61,083 bases of DNA, from NCBI GenBank assembly GCA_017411305.1, contig JAFQQI010000059.1, positions 1 to 61,083 of the forward strand. The letters are read 5' to 3'. Both the position numbers and the translations under genes were made by a program. Source of the stretch: Lachnospiraceae bacterium (GTDB lineage: Bacteria > Bacillota > Clostridia > Lachnospirales > Lachnospiraceae). The notes below the pieces were generated by a model. It was given only the letters and a program-made list of their open reading frames with translations, ran no database searches and had not been told where the DNA came from. Of this stretch, positions 50,749 through 59,717 are shown piece after piece. How positions within the stretch are numbered: the stretch's first letter is position 1; the number at the start of each line of letters is the position of its first letter.

Positions 50749-53700
50749 TTAGTTTTCTTCTATTTCCTTATCCTTCTTTTTTCTTGACTTAAATTTCCGT
50801 TTTTCCTTCGGCTTCTTTTCCCATACAAACATATCGTAAATACAAGGCACTACAATCAATGTCATCAAAGTTCCGTAAATCAAACCGCCAATGGTTACCA
50901 CAGACATGGGTTTGGATAAGTCGGCACCCATACCCTCACTAAAGGCCATAGTACTCAGAGCCAGAATAGTAGTAAGTGCGGTCATTAGAACCGGACGCAT
51001 TCTGGTACGCCCTGCTTCCATAATCGCTTCACGCTTTGGCATACCTTCACTTCGAAGCTGATTAATATAATCCACAAGTACAATACCGTTATTTACAATA
51101 ACACCGGACAGCATAACAAATCCAATCATGGCAATGACACTGACTTCACTGTTACTTATGATAAGTCCCATAAATCCACCGGTAAAAGCAAGCGGAATGG
51201 TAAACATGATAATAAACGGTGAAAGCAAGGATTGAAATTGTGCTACCATAATCAAATACATGAAAACAATTGCAAGTACCAACATCAGCATCAACTGTTC
51301 CATTGCATCATTAATGGTTTCATTTTCACCTGTCATCTGCAGGCTGTAACCCGTAGGCATCTGATAGCCTGCTAAAGCCTCTTCCACATCGGCAGATACT
51401 AATCCTACGTTATATCCGTCTGCAATAGCGGCGGACACTGCGATATATCTGGTTTGTTCACTTCGGTTAACAGACTTAGGGGAATATACATTTTCAAAAG
51501 TTGCCATATCGGAAAGCTTAATCTTTTCCGTAATACCATCTTTATTTTTTCTGTCAATTTCCAATGACTTTACCAATTCTCTGGTAAGCTTCATATCTGC
51601 AGCATTCTTGACATATACATCGTATTCCTTAATCTCGGTTGTCAGTGCCGTCACGCTTGCTGCATCTGCTAATTTTGTCTGTATCTGCTGAAAGATTTCC
51701 GCAACTGTAAGGCCATGGGATATCGCCTTATCTCTATCAATAAGAATACGAAGTTCTCCGGTAGAGTCCTCTAAGCCGTCTGAAACATCAGCAGTACCTT
51801 CCACTGTTGCAACAATAGCCGCTACCTCCTGCGCAATTCTCTGCAAAGTATCAATTTCTCTTCCCTTTACCTGTATGGTGATACCGCTTCCGCCTAATGC
51901 ACTCATATCCATGTCAGATGTCTGGATGTCAATTTCTGCCTGTTCTTTTGTTTTTATATCACCCAACATGGCCTCTATCTCTGCTGCAATTTCAGTATTA
52001 TCACGTTCTTTATTTTCACTTAATGTGACATAAATCGTGGTAGAGTTGGTAGACGCCTCTCCGCCTCCCAGCAACATGGAATTTGCTGAAGAAGTTGCCA
52101 TAGCACCTACATCAGCCACCTCTTCTACTGTCATGATGCGATTTACAATTTCATCACTGACCTTCGCCGTATCAGCAAGAGGTGTATCTTTGGGCATTGT
52201 AAGGGTAAGTGTCATCTGTGTACTGTCCATTTCCGGCATAAAAGCAGTTCCCTTGGCAACAGCACCCATGGTACTAAGCACAAGTGCAACCAAAACCACC
52301 AAAATGACAACCGGCTTTAAGCGTAAAGACCATGCTAATAGCTTGGAATAGCCTTTCATCAGAAAGGCAAATACTCTTCCGTCTTTTTGCTCTTTTGCAT
52401 TTACCATGGTTTTGGATGCCATGGCAGGTACTACGGTAAGGGCTACCACTAAGGATGCCAACAGGGAATACGCAATGGTAAGTCCCATATCCGTAAAGAT
52501 CTGTCTGGTAATTCCCTCCGTAAACACGATAGGCAGAAATACACAAACTGTGGTTAACGTGGAGGCAAGAATTGCACCTGCAACCTCTCCTGCGCCTTCA
52601 ATTGCGGCTTCCTTTGCCGAATATCCTTCATTCTTTAAACGATAAATATTTTCTATTACTACAATCGAGTTATCTACCAGCATACCGATACCCAGTGCAA
52701 GTCCCGAGAGGGAAATTACGTTTAAGGTAACACCGCTGAAATACATACAAACCACGGCAGATACCAAACTGATAGGAATGGAACACGCTACTACTGCAGT
52801 AGGCCGTAAATCCTTTAAGAAAATAATCAATATAATAATTGCAAGCAAGGAACCGAATAATACATTATTTATAATAGAGTCCATAACAAGGTCAATAAAA
52901 ATACCCTGGTCCATTAAGGTAATCAATGTAAGGTTCTCGTCCTCTGCCTGGAGCTCTTCAAATTTTTCTAAAATCTTATCAGAAACATCTCCTGTGGAAT
53001 AGCCGGTCTGTTTTTGCATGGTAACCATGATACCGGGGTCCCCGTTTACATTAGCATAAATATCTGCAGAATTGTCTGTCATAAAGACATCTGCTACATC
53101 ACCAAGGGTTATTACATCCACGCCATCCATTTCCATGTTCATAAGAGGCATGGCTTTCAGTGCTTCTACATTATCCGGCTTATCCCCTACTCTTACCAAA
53201 TAGTCAATTCCTGACTCTGTTACATAGCCTGCGGGCATGGAGAAATTCTGTGCTGTCAATAATGCTTCCACGGTTTCAACGGTAAGAATACCGTGCATAT
53301 CTGCCTGATTATAAGCATCTTCCCGTGCTTCTTCCAGTTCTTCTTCTCCGTCAATTATCTGCTGCAGCGCATCCTGAAGCTGTTCTTCACTTTCTGCAAG
53401 CTGGTCAAGACCGTCCTGAATCTGTTCCCATCCTGCATCTATCTGCTCCTGTCCGGACTCAATCTGCTCTAATCCTGATTCCAACTGGTCTTCCAAGGTA
53501 TCCATCTGTGTCTCGGCGGTAGTGATTTGTAATTCACCTAAGGTAATGGCTGTCTGGGCATTTGCCATTTCGATAGCGGCAGTCAAGTTGCCGGCGTAGA
53601 GCTGGGTAAGACCTTCGTCCAGTTCTACAATTTTATCTTCTAAGGAACTAAGCTGTTCTTCATATGCAGGGATGACTGCTGCATTAGAAGTCTGCACCTG

Positions 53701-54981
53701 CACAAGCTGTTCTTGCAGTTCGGCTTTTTGCAATGTCAGTTCGTCAATCTTATCCTGAGGCTGCATACTGTTACATTCAGCTTTCACCCCTTGTAATGCA
53801 GCTATCACGGTACTTGCGTCCATTGCCTGCACTATGGTTTCATCTATCTGTAAAACCGTTGCAATTGCAGCAGCATTTGCTGCAACACCGCTAGCATTTA
53901 CCTCTGTCATCAATGTATCAATTTGTGTAATTGTATCCAGCACGGTTTGCAATTGTTCGATACCTGTATCTATCTGCTCAATTCCATCCGTAAGTCCGGT
54001 TTCTGTTGCCTTAAGCGCAGCAATCTCCGCTGTCAGATGCATCTTCATCGCTTCTGCATCTGCTTTATAGGTCAAAAGCTCCGTTTCCAGCTCTGCCAGT
54101 TCATCCGTCATTTCTGACTTCTTACTTGCCAGCTCGTTCTTTCCGTTTTCAAGCTCTGTCTTTTTCTCCTCAAGCTCGGCTCTTCCGTCAGCAAGCTCCG
54201 CCTGCCCGTCAAGTATTTCCTGGCGGCTTTCATCCAGCTCTGTCTGACTTTCTGTAAGCTCTGTCTTGGAATCTTCAATTTCCAGCTTAGCTTCTTCCAG
54301 CTCTGCCTGACCGTCATAGATTTCCTGTCTGCCTTCCGCTAATTCTTCTTCCGCATCAAGGAATTCCGTATCAATAGCACCGAATACCTGCTCATTAATT
54401 GCATCAATTTTTTCCTGACGGATAATGACATGTACACTTTCTTCCAAAAGGCCGGTTGCAGAAGCAGAGGCTACGCCTTCAATACTTTCCAGTTCAGGAA
54501 TAATTTCATTCTGTGTCAATTCACTGATTTCAGCAGCGGACATACCTTCCACACCTACTGCCGCAATCATAACCGGCAACATATCGGGATTCATTTTCAT
54601 AATGATAGGACTGCCGATGGAATCGTCCCAATAGCTCTTAATTTGGTCCAGATTTTCCCTGATTTCCAAAGACGCACCGTTCATATCGGCTCCCTGTGAA
54701 AACTCCAGAATCACCATAGAATAGTTTTCACCGGAAACAGAACTGATTCCTTCTATATTACTAACCGTTGCCATAGAAGCTTCTACCGGCTTAGTTACCA
54801 CCATTTCTACGGTTTCAGGACTCGCTCCCGGATATGTGGTCATGACAATCACATAAGGTAAGCTGATATTGGGCAAAAGGTCTGTGGTCATCTTGGTAAA
54901 TGATACAATACCAAGTACCACTACAAGTACCACTGCCACTAAAACGGTATATGGCTTCTTTACGCTGATTTTTCCTAACAT
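50749..54981 (-). CDS. RND-family efflux permease with large coiled-coil insertion
   Basis: A 1410-residue exporter of the AcrB/MMPL type. Twelve spans are arranged as one N-terminal and then groups of five and six. Characteristic segments are KPYTVLVAVVLVVVLGIVSF, ALGIGMLVDNSIVVIENIYR and MLSGVIVNNGIVLVDYINQL. Residues about 207-553 hold an inserted coiled-coil region, rich in heptad repeats such as ELEEKKTELENGKNELASKK, where classical RND pumps have only the first porter loop. No adaptor or outer-membrane gene is present, as expected for a Gram-positive. AAGGAG precedes the ATG at 54981. It is the first gene of a unit with its TetR regulator. Confidence 0.93.
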   Translation of the reverse strand: MLGKISVKKPYTVLVAVVLVVVLGIVSFTKMTTDLLPNISLPYVIVMTTYPGASPETVEMVVTKPVEASMATVSNIEGISSVSGENYSMVILEFSQGADMNGASLEIRENLDQIKSYWDDSIGSPIIMKMNPDMLPVMIAAVGVEGMSAAEISELTQNEIIPELESIEGVASASATGLLEESVHVIIRQEKIDAINEQVFGAIDTEFLDAEEELAEGRQEIYDGQAELEEAKLEIEDSKTELTESQTELDESRQEILDGQAELADGRAELEEKKTELENGKNELASKKSEMTDELAELETELLTYKADAEAMKMHLTAEIAALKATETGLTDGIEQIDTGIEQLQTVLDTITQIDTLMTEVNASGVAANAAAIATVLQIDETIVQAMDASTVIAALQGVKAECNSMQPQDKIDELTLQKAELQEQLVQVQTSNAAVIPAYEEQLSSLEDKIVELDEGLTQLYAGNLTAAIEMANAQTAITLGELQITTAETQMDTLEDQLESGLEQIESGQEQIDAGWEQIQDGLDQLAESEEQLQDALQQIIDGEEELEEAREDAYNQADMHGILTVETVEALLTAQNFSMPAGYVTESGIDYLVRVGDKPDNVEALKAMPLMNMEMDGVDVITLGDVADVFMTDNSADIYANVNGDPGIMVTMQKQTGYSTGDVSDKILEKFEELQAEDENLTLITLMDQGIFIDLVMDSIINNVLFGSLLAIIILIIFLKDLRPTAVVACSIPISLVSAVVCMYFSGVTLNVISLSGLALGIGMLVDNSIVVIENIYRLKNEGYSAKEAAIEGAGEVAGAILASTLTTVCVFLPIVFTEGITRQIFTDMGLTIAYSLLASLVVALTVVPAMASKTMVNAKEQKDGRVFAFLMKGYSKLLAWSLRLKPVVILVVLVALVLSTMGAVAKGTAFMPEMDSTQMTLTLTMPKDTPLADTAKVSDEIVNRIMTVEEVADVGAMATSSANSMLLGGGEASTNSTTIYVTLSENKERDNTEIAAEIEAMLGDIKTKEQAEIDIQTSDMDMSALGGSGITIQVKGREIDTLQRIAQEVAAIVATVEGTADVSDGLEDSTGELRILIDRDKAISHGLTVAEIFQQIQTKLADAASVTALTTEIKEYDVYVKNAADMKLTRELVKSLEIDRKNKDGITEKIKLSDMATFENVYSPKSVNRSEQTRYIAVSAAIADGYNVGLVSADVEEALAGYQMPTGYSLQMTGENETINDAMEQLMLMLVLAIVFMYLIMVAQFQSLLSPFIIMFTIPLAFTGGFMGLIISNSEVSVIAMIGFVMLSGVIVNNGIVLVDYINQLRSEGMPKREAIMEAGRTRMRPVLMTALTTILALSTMAFSEGMGADLSKPMSVVTIGGLIYGTLMTLIVVPCIYDMFVWEKKPKEKRKFKSRKKKDKEIEEN

Positions 54982-55011
54982 TATGCTACTCCTTCTCTTG
55001 CTGTCTCTCCA

Positions 55012-55033
55012 ACTGACCGACCGGTCGGCCGGT
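55012..55033. promoter_or_regulatory. TetR operator candidate
   Basis: CCGACCGGTCGG (55017-55028) is a perfect 12-base palindrome within a longer imperfect one. It lies just downstream of the -10 hexamer of the RND permease promoter, where bound TetR would block transcription. Confidence 0.7.
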
Positions 55034-55041
55034 ATCCAAAA

Positions 55042-55080
55042 AGAGTATATTGACAAAGTTGCCGCTTGTCAATATACTCT
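55042..55080 (-). terminator. sigH terminator containing the RND promoter
   Basis: AGAGTATATTGACAA and TTGTCAATATACTCT are perfect 15-base arms around a 9-base loop. On the minus strand they are followed by TTTTT, an intrinsic terminator for sigH. Each arm carries both promoter hexamers in opposite senses. Minus strand TTGACA (55067-55072) and TATACT (55044-55049) are 17 bases apart and drive the RND gene. Plus strand TTGACA (55050-55055) and TATACT (55073-55078) also form a promoter pointing antisense into sigH. Confidence 0.75.
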
Positions 55081-55095
55081 CCTTTTTCTTTATAT

Positions 55096-55716
55096 TTATT
55101 TAATAAAATGCTTTTTCAGCTTTGCTTTAATTCTCTGCAAGGCATTGTCTGTTGATTTTTCGTCCTTGCCCAGTACCTTTGCAATCTGCGTATATTTCAT
55201 ACCCGTAAGATACAAATCCAGAACCTGCTTTTCGAAACCGCTCAGCTCCCGCTCAATAATTTTTTCCAATGATTCTACATTCTCTCTATCAATCAGCAAA
55301 TCCTCCGGATTTTTATCTGATAAAGAAATCAGCGACTGAATCAGCTCCATATCCTCGCTGTCACTCTTTTCCCCCATATCGGCATATAAGGAAATATACG
55401 AATTAAGTGGTGCATGCTTCTGTCTGCCTGCTGCCTGAACCGCAGTATACATCTGTCTGGATATGCACAAATCCGCAAAGGTAAAAAAGCTTGCATCCCT
55501 GCCGGTGTCATAATCCCTGATTGCCTTAAAGAGACCTATCATTCCTTCCTGAATCAGGTCATCCCGGTCTGCTCCCAGAATGTACATGGAACCGGCCTTG
55601 CTTCTTACAAGGTTTTTGTATTTATCCATAATATGGTCCGTGATTTTTTCTTCTCCGTCCCGCAGACGGACAATCAGCTCTTCATCCGTAAACTGTCCGT
55701 AGTTCTCATGCGTCAT
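55096..55716 (-). CDS. sigH: Sporulation sigma factor SigH
   Basis: A 206-residue sigma-70-family protein of the SigH/Spo0H type, which directs early sporulation and competence genes. Region 2 is visible as LVRSKAGSMYILGADRDDLI and EGMIGLFKAIRDYD, and region 4 as ELSGFEKQVLDLYLTGMKYT. Length fits SigH. It lies at the end of cysE-cysS-mrnC-rlmB-SGNH-sigH, the place it holds in Bacillus and Clostridia. The start overlaps the SGNH gene by 11 bases. The terminator at 55042-55080 follows. Confidence 0.93.
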   Translation of the reverse strand: MTHENYGQFTDEELIVRLRDGEEKITDHIMDKYKNLVRSKAGSMYILGADRDDLIQEGMIGLFKAIRDYDTGRDASFFTFADLCISRQMYTAVQAAGRQKHAPLNSYISLYADMGEKSDSEDMELIQSLISLSDKNPEDLLIDRENVESLEKIIERELSGFEKQVLDLYLTGMKYTQIAKVLGKDEKSTDNALQRIKAKLKKHFIK

Positions 55717-57064
55717 GACTTTGTTCTTCCTCTGTTTCCGTTAACTGGTTTGCTTCATACATCTTAATAATTTCTGCGGCGATATGCTCTGCTAAAATCC
55801 GGTAGCCTGCTTCATTACCATGGACTCCATCAGGCATAAAATTGTGAATAATAGCTGCATCATGGGTATCCAATAAATTGGAATGATACAGGTCAATATA
55901 ATGAACCCCGTATTCCGTTGCCAGTTGCTGCATCATATCTGCAAATACTGCCTGGGAAAGCAGATAAGCACGTTCCCTGCGAAGCATGTCATGAAGCACA
56001 TTGGGTAACGGTGAAACCAATACAATATCTGCCTCCGGATAGTCTTCCTTAAGTCCTTTAATCAATTCGTTCAAGTCACCAGCAAAGGTACGCTCTGAAC
56101 GTTCTGTCAGACTTCCCAGCTCCTTCTGTGATGCACAAAAGCCGTCATTGGTTCCGCCCATAACTATAATTAAATCCGTATCCTGTGGAATTTCCCTGTA
56201 CCGGTCCACAAAAGCATTGTCCCAATATCTGCCGATAGAAGAACCGCCGATTCCCAGATTTACCACCTCTTTTGCTCCAAGCAGCTGTGACAGATGGTAT
56301 GGATATGTCATTTGTTCATAACCTTCCAGCTTTGTCAAATTGGCTGCTTCGGTAATGCTGTCTCCGAGACAAGCTATCTTCATACCGGAAAAGTCTATGG
56401 TATTAGCAGCAATTACTGCTTTATCTTCCTTATTAATGCGCAGGGTGTCTTCATAGGATGCACAAAGCTTCTTTTCTGTCTTACCGTTACCGGATACAAA
56501 CGGCTGTAAATTTCCTGAAACACTGTTATCCGAAATGCTGTTGTCGGATACACTGTTATCGGACACGCTGTTGTCGGATACACTGTTACCGGATACACTT
56601 CCGGAATCGCTCTCGTCCAAACCGTTTCCCGATACACTTTCTGTACTATCGCTTTCATTATCAGAAACACTCGGTTCATCATCGAAAGACATACTGGCAG
56701 AGCTGCTGTCATCCAGTGTGTTGCCTGAAACATCCTGTTCTACATCCTGCGTTGTATCTGTTTCCCTCTCCGAGTCTGTTTGCCCCTCACCTATTGGTAA
56801 TACTTCTTCGGTGTTTTCTACCTCTACATAATTCAGTTCATTTTCTTCGATGTAGGCAATCAAAGCTTCCGGATCCTCGGAAAGAGTTTCAATGGTAGTC
56901 TGCATGGCTTCTACTTCTGCTTTCGCCTGCTCATAGGCTACTACTCTTTCTTTTTCCCACTTGGCATCCTGATAATAATCATATCCCTTATCAATGCCTA
57001 CTGCTATCAGCATAATTGCCGCCATGGCAATCAGCATCAGCATAATTCGGTTTAAATTATTCAT
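55706..57064 (-). CDS. Membrane-anchored SGNH/GDSL hydrolase with pentapeptide repeats
   Basis: A 452-residue protein. The N-terminal span (about 6-26) is followed by an acidic linker. A stretch of repeats (about 141-182) has units like S-V-S-D-N. The SGNH hydrolase domain follows (about 205-440), with the four blocks MKIACLGDSITEAANLTKL, GIGGSS, VMGGTNDG and MPDGVHGNEAGY. Such domains deacylate esters on surface glycans or similar substrates; here the substrate is unknown. In Bacillus this position holds yacP (Rae1), so a hydrolase gene sits there instead. It overlaps sigH by 11 bases. Confidence 0.85.
   Translation of the reverse strand: MNNLNRIMLMLIAMAAIMLIAVGIDKGYDYYQDAKWEKERVVAYEQAKAEVEAMQTTIETLSEDPEALIAYIEENELNYVEVENTEEVLPIGEGQTDSERETDTTQDVEQDVSGNTLDDSSSASMSFDDEPSVSDNESDSTESVSGNGLDESDSGSVSGNSVSDNSVSDNSVSDNSISDNSVSGNLQPFVSGNGKTEKKLCASYEDTLRINKEDKAVIAANTIDFSGMKIACLGDSITEAANLTKLEGYEQMTYPYHLSQLLGAKEVVNLGIGGSSIGRYWDNAFVDRYREIPQDTDLIIVMGGTNDGFCASQKELGSLTERSERTFAGDLNELIKGLKEDYPEADIVLVSPLPNVLHDMLRRERAYLLSQAVFADMMQQLATEYGVHYIDLYHSNLLDTHDAAIIHNFMPDGVHGNEAGYRILAEHIAAEIIKMYEANQLTETEEEQSHDA
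56517..56640. repeat. 15-bp repeats in the SGNH hydrolase gene
   Basis: A 15-base unit, read on the minus strand as roughly GATAACAGTGTATCC, recurs about seven times and encodes S-V-S-D-N or S-V-S-G-N units. The period is a multiple of three, so gain or loss of units keeps the frame. Confidence 0.8.
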
Positions 57065-57076
57065 ATTCTATCCTTA

Positions 57077-57832
57077 TTATTGCAGTCTCTGTCTGACAAT
57101 CTCATAAGCAAGCACGCCTGCTGCCACAGAAGCATTCAGAGAATCGATATCTCCCTTCATGGGAATGGAAGCTACCATATCACACTTCTCCTTTACAAGG
57201 CGTCCTACGCCCTCTCCTTCGTTACCGATTACCAGACCGATAGGTCCCTTTAAATCCAACTGATACATAGTGGTTCCGCCCATATCCGCACAGACAAACC
57301 AAAGTCCCTGTTTCTTTAAGTCCTCAATGGTTTTGGCCATATTAGTTACTTTGGCAACCGGAGTATAATTCAGTGCTCCCGCAGAAGTCCTTGCCACTGT
57401 TGCAGTAAGACCTACCGCACGGTTCTTCGGAATAATAACGCCGTGAGCTCCTGCCAGATTGGCAGTCCTGATAATGGCACCTAAGTTGTGCGGGTCTTCA
57501 ATGTTATCAAGCAGGAAAAGAAACGGTGCTTCCCCTTTCTTTTCTGCCAGGGCAAACATATCCTCTATTTCTGCATATTTATAAGCAGCAGCAACAGCAA
57601 TTACCCCCTGATGCTTTCCGGTTTCGGATAACTGGTCGAGACGTTCCTTTGTCACATACTTAATCATAGTATCGTGCTTTTTGGCTTCTCTCTTAACAGT
57701 CATCACCGGTCCGTCCTGACAACCGTCAAGGATATACACCTTATCAATTTCTTTTCCGGAACGGAATGCTTCAATTACTGCATTTCTTCCTTCTATGGTA
57801 AATTCGTTATAGCCTGTCTTTAATTCTTCCAT
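57077..57832 (-). CDS. rlmB: 23S rRNA (guanosine-2'-O-)-methyltransferase RlmB
   Basis: A 251-residue SPOUT methyltransferase of the TrmH/RlmB type, which methylates G2251 of 23S rRNA in Escherichia coli. An N-terminal substrate-binding part (GRNAVIEAFRSGKEIDKVYI) precedes the knotted domain: LLDNIEDPHNLGAIIRTANL (motif 1), IGLVIGNEGEGVGRL (motif 2) and MKGDIDSLNASVAAGVLAYE (motif 3). It lies 33 bases after mrnC and 12 bases before the SGNH gene. Confidence 0.94.
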   Translation of the reverse strand: MEELKTGYNEFTIEGRNAVIEAFRSGKEIDKVYILDGCQDGPVMTVKREAKKHDTMIKYVTKERLDQLSETGKHQGVIAVAAAYKYAEIEDMFALAEKKGEAPFLFLLDNIEDPHNLGAIIRTANLAGAHGVIIPKNRAVGLTATVARTSAGALNYTPVAKVTNMAKTIEDLKKQGLWFVCADMGGTTMYQLDLKGPIGLVIGNEGEGVGRLVKEKCDMVASIPMKGDIDSLNASVAAGVLAYEIVRQRLQ

Positions 57833-57865
57833 ATTGCACCTGCTCTGTTCTCTGCTATAAAAATC

Positions 57866-58306
57866 CTACAGCGTCATATTCAACTTATGTAAACCTTTTT
57901 GCAACAATTCTATAATGCGGGGCACATTATCCTGTAAGTATAAATATCCTACCAGTGCCTCAAGTCCGGTAGCCTTACGGTAATCTCCTATGGACGCATT
58001 CTTTGCGCTGGTATAGGATTTGGCATTTCTGCCTCTTTTATACACCGCAAGTTCCTCCGGAGAAAGCTCATCCAAAAGAGCCACAATCATCGCCGCCTGG
58101 GTTTCTGCCTTAACATAGGTCACGGTCTTACGGTGAAGCTTGTTTGCCGGTTCATTGCCACGCTCTACCACCACCGTACGGATTAGTAAGTCAAACACAC
58201 AGTCTCCGATATAAGCAAGCGTAAGAGGTGAATACGTCCTGATATCCACCTCTTTTAATGCAAAACTCTGTTTCAGTTGTCCTAATAAACTTACGCTCTC
58301 TTCCAT
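57866..58306 (-). CDS. mrnC: Mini-ribonuclease III MrnC
   Basis: A 146-residue RNase III domain without the double-stranded RNA-binding domain, which matures 23S rRNA in Firmicutes. Catalytic segments are LTLAYIGDCVFDLLIRTVVV and ATGLEALVGYLYL, where the acidic metal ligands lie. It begins 16 bases inside the end of cysS, with AAGGAG just in front, so it is translationally coupled to cysS. The order cysS-mrnC-rlmB is the Firmicutes norm. Confidence 0.95.
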   Translation of the reverse strand: MEESVSLLGQLKQSFALKEVDIRTYSPLTLAYIGDCVFDLLIRTVVVERGNEPANKLHRKTVTYVKAETQAAMIVALLDELSPEELAVYKRGRNAKSYTSAKNASIGDYRKATGLEALVGYLYLQDNVPRIIELLQKGLHKLNMTL

Positions 58307-59700
58307 TTTACTCCTTCACGAGTATCTTCCAAAATAATACCTTTGCTCAAAAGTTCATCTCTGATTTCATCAGCACGGGCAAAATTCTTTTCTTTTCTTG
58401 CTGTCTGACGCTCTGCAATTAATGCCTCGATGTCTGCGTCCAGCATTTCCTCCTGCTTCTCCACGATTAAACCGCAGATGTCGGAAAGAAGGATAATCTC
58501 TGCTTTCAGTGCTTCCAGGAATGCTTTGGTGCTGCTTTCACTTGTATTGGTATTCACAAACTTAACCAGCTCAAAAATTGCGGAAATCGCATCTGCAGTA
58601 TTAAAGTCATCGTCCATGGCTTCATCAAACTTAGCAACAAAGCCTTCTGCTTCCTTCACAAGGCCTTCTTCCTCTGCACTCATTGTATCAGAAACAGCGC
58701 TCTTAAGCAAATAGTTCAAATTGCTTACGCTGGTAACAATTCTCTCATAACCGTTTGCTGCCGCTTCCATTAAATCCGCACTGAAATTCAGCTGGCTTCT
58801 GTAATGTGCGGAAAGCATAAAGAAACGAAGTACCTGTAAATCGTACTTTTCACTGATGTCTCTTACGGTAAAGAAGTTACCTGCAGATTTTGACATCTTC
58901 TTATTATCAATATTTAAGAATGCATTGTGCATCCAATATTTTGCGAATTGTTTACCGTTTGCCGCTTCTGACTGAGCAATCTCATTTTCATGATGAGGGA
59001 ACACTAAGTCCTCGCCACCCGCATGAATATCTATTTCCTCACCCAGATACTTTTTGCTCATCACAGAACATTCGATATGCCAGCCGGGACGACCGTTACA
59101 CCAGGGTGACTCCCAGTACGGTTCTCCTTCTTTTTTGGGCTTCCAAAGTACAAAGTCAAGAGAGTCTTCCTTCTGGTCTTCACCTGTCACCAGTAAAGAA
59201 CGGTTTCCGCCCTGTAAATCATCCAGGTTCTTATGGGAAAGCTTACCGTACTCCTGAAAGCTTCTGGTACGGAAATATACCGTGCCGTCTGCTGCTACAT
59301 AAGCATGACCTTTCTCGATTAAAGTTCCAATCATATCCAGCATACCGCAGATTTCTTCGGTTGCCTTGGGATGTGTAGTAGCAGGTTTTACATTCATAGC
59401 CTCCATATCCTTTTTGCACTCTGCAATATAACGCTCGGAAATCACGGAAGCATCTACGCCTTCTTCGATTGCCTTTTTAATAATCTTATCATCTACATCG
59501 GTAAAGTTTGACACATAGTTTACCTCGTAGCCCTTATGCTCCATGTAACGTCTTACGGTATCAAATACAATCATAGGACGGGCATTACCGATGTGAATCA
59601 GATTGTAAACGGTAGGACCGCAAACATACATTTTTACCTTTCCCTCTTCAATGGGAACAAATTCTTCTTTTCTCTTAGATAGTGTGTTGTAAATTTTCAT
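58291..59700 (-). CDS. cysS: Cysteinyl-tRNA synthetase
   Basis: A 469-residue class Ia synthetase that charges tRNA-Cys. The HIGH motif is HIGNARP at about residues 36-42 and the KMSKS motif is KKMSKSAGN. Zinc-binding residues lie in MYVCGPTVYN and WHIECSVMS. Its upstream neighbour is cysE, 17 bases away, and both are under the cysteine T-box at 60424-60720. Length and motifs match the bacterial family. Confidence 0.97.
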   Translation of the reverse strand: MKIYNTLSKRKEEFVPIEEGKVKMYVCGPTVYNLIHIGNARPMIVFDTVRRYMEHKGYEVNYVSNFTDVDDKIIKKAIEEGVDASVISERYIAECKKDMEAMNVKPATTHPKATEEICGMLDMIGTLIEKGHAYVAADGTVYFRTRSFQEYGKLSHKNLDDLQGGNRSLLVTGEDQKEDSLDFVLWKPKKEGEPYWESPWCNGRPGWHIECSVMSKKYLGEEIDIHAGGEDLVFPHHENEIAQSEAANGKQFAKYWMHNAFLNIDNKKMSKSAGNFFTVRDISEKYDLQVLRFFMLSAHYRSQLNFSADLMEAAANGYERIVTSVSNLNYLLKSAVSDTMSAEEEGLVKEAEGFVAKFDEAMDDDFNTADAISAIFELVKFVNTNTSESSTKAFLEALKAEIILLSDICGLIVEKQEEMLDADIEALIAERQTARKEKNFARADEIRDELLSKGIILEDTREGVKWKRA

Positions 59701-59717
59701 AGGATCGTTTCCTTTCT

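Noticed and set aside
56535-56831. Plus-strand frame with repeated LLSDT units
   Set aside because: It is the antisense reading of the S-V-S-D-N repeats in the SGNH hydrolase gene.
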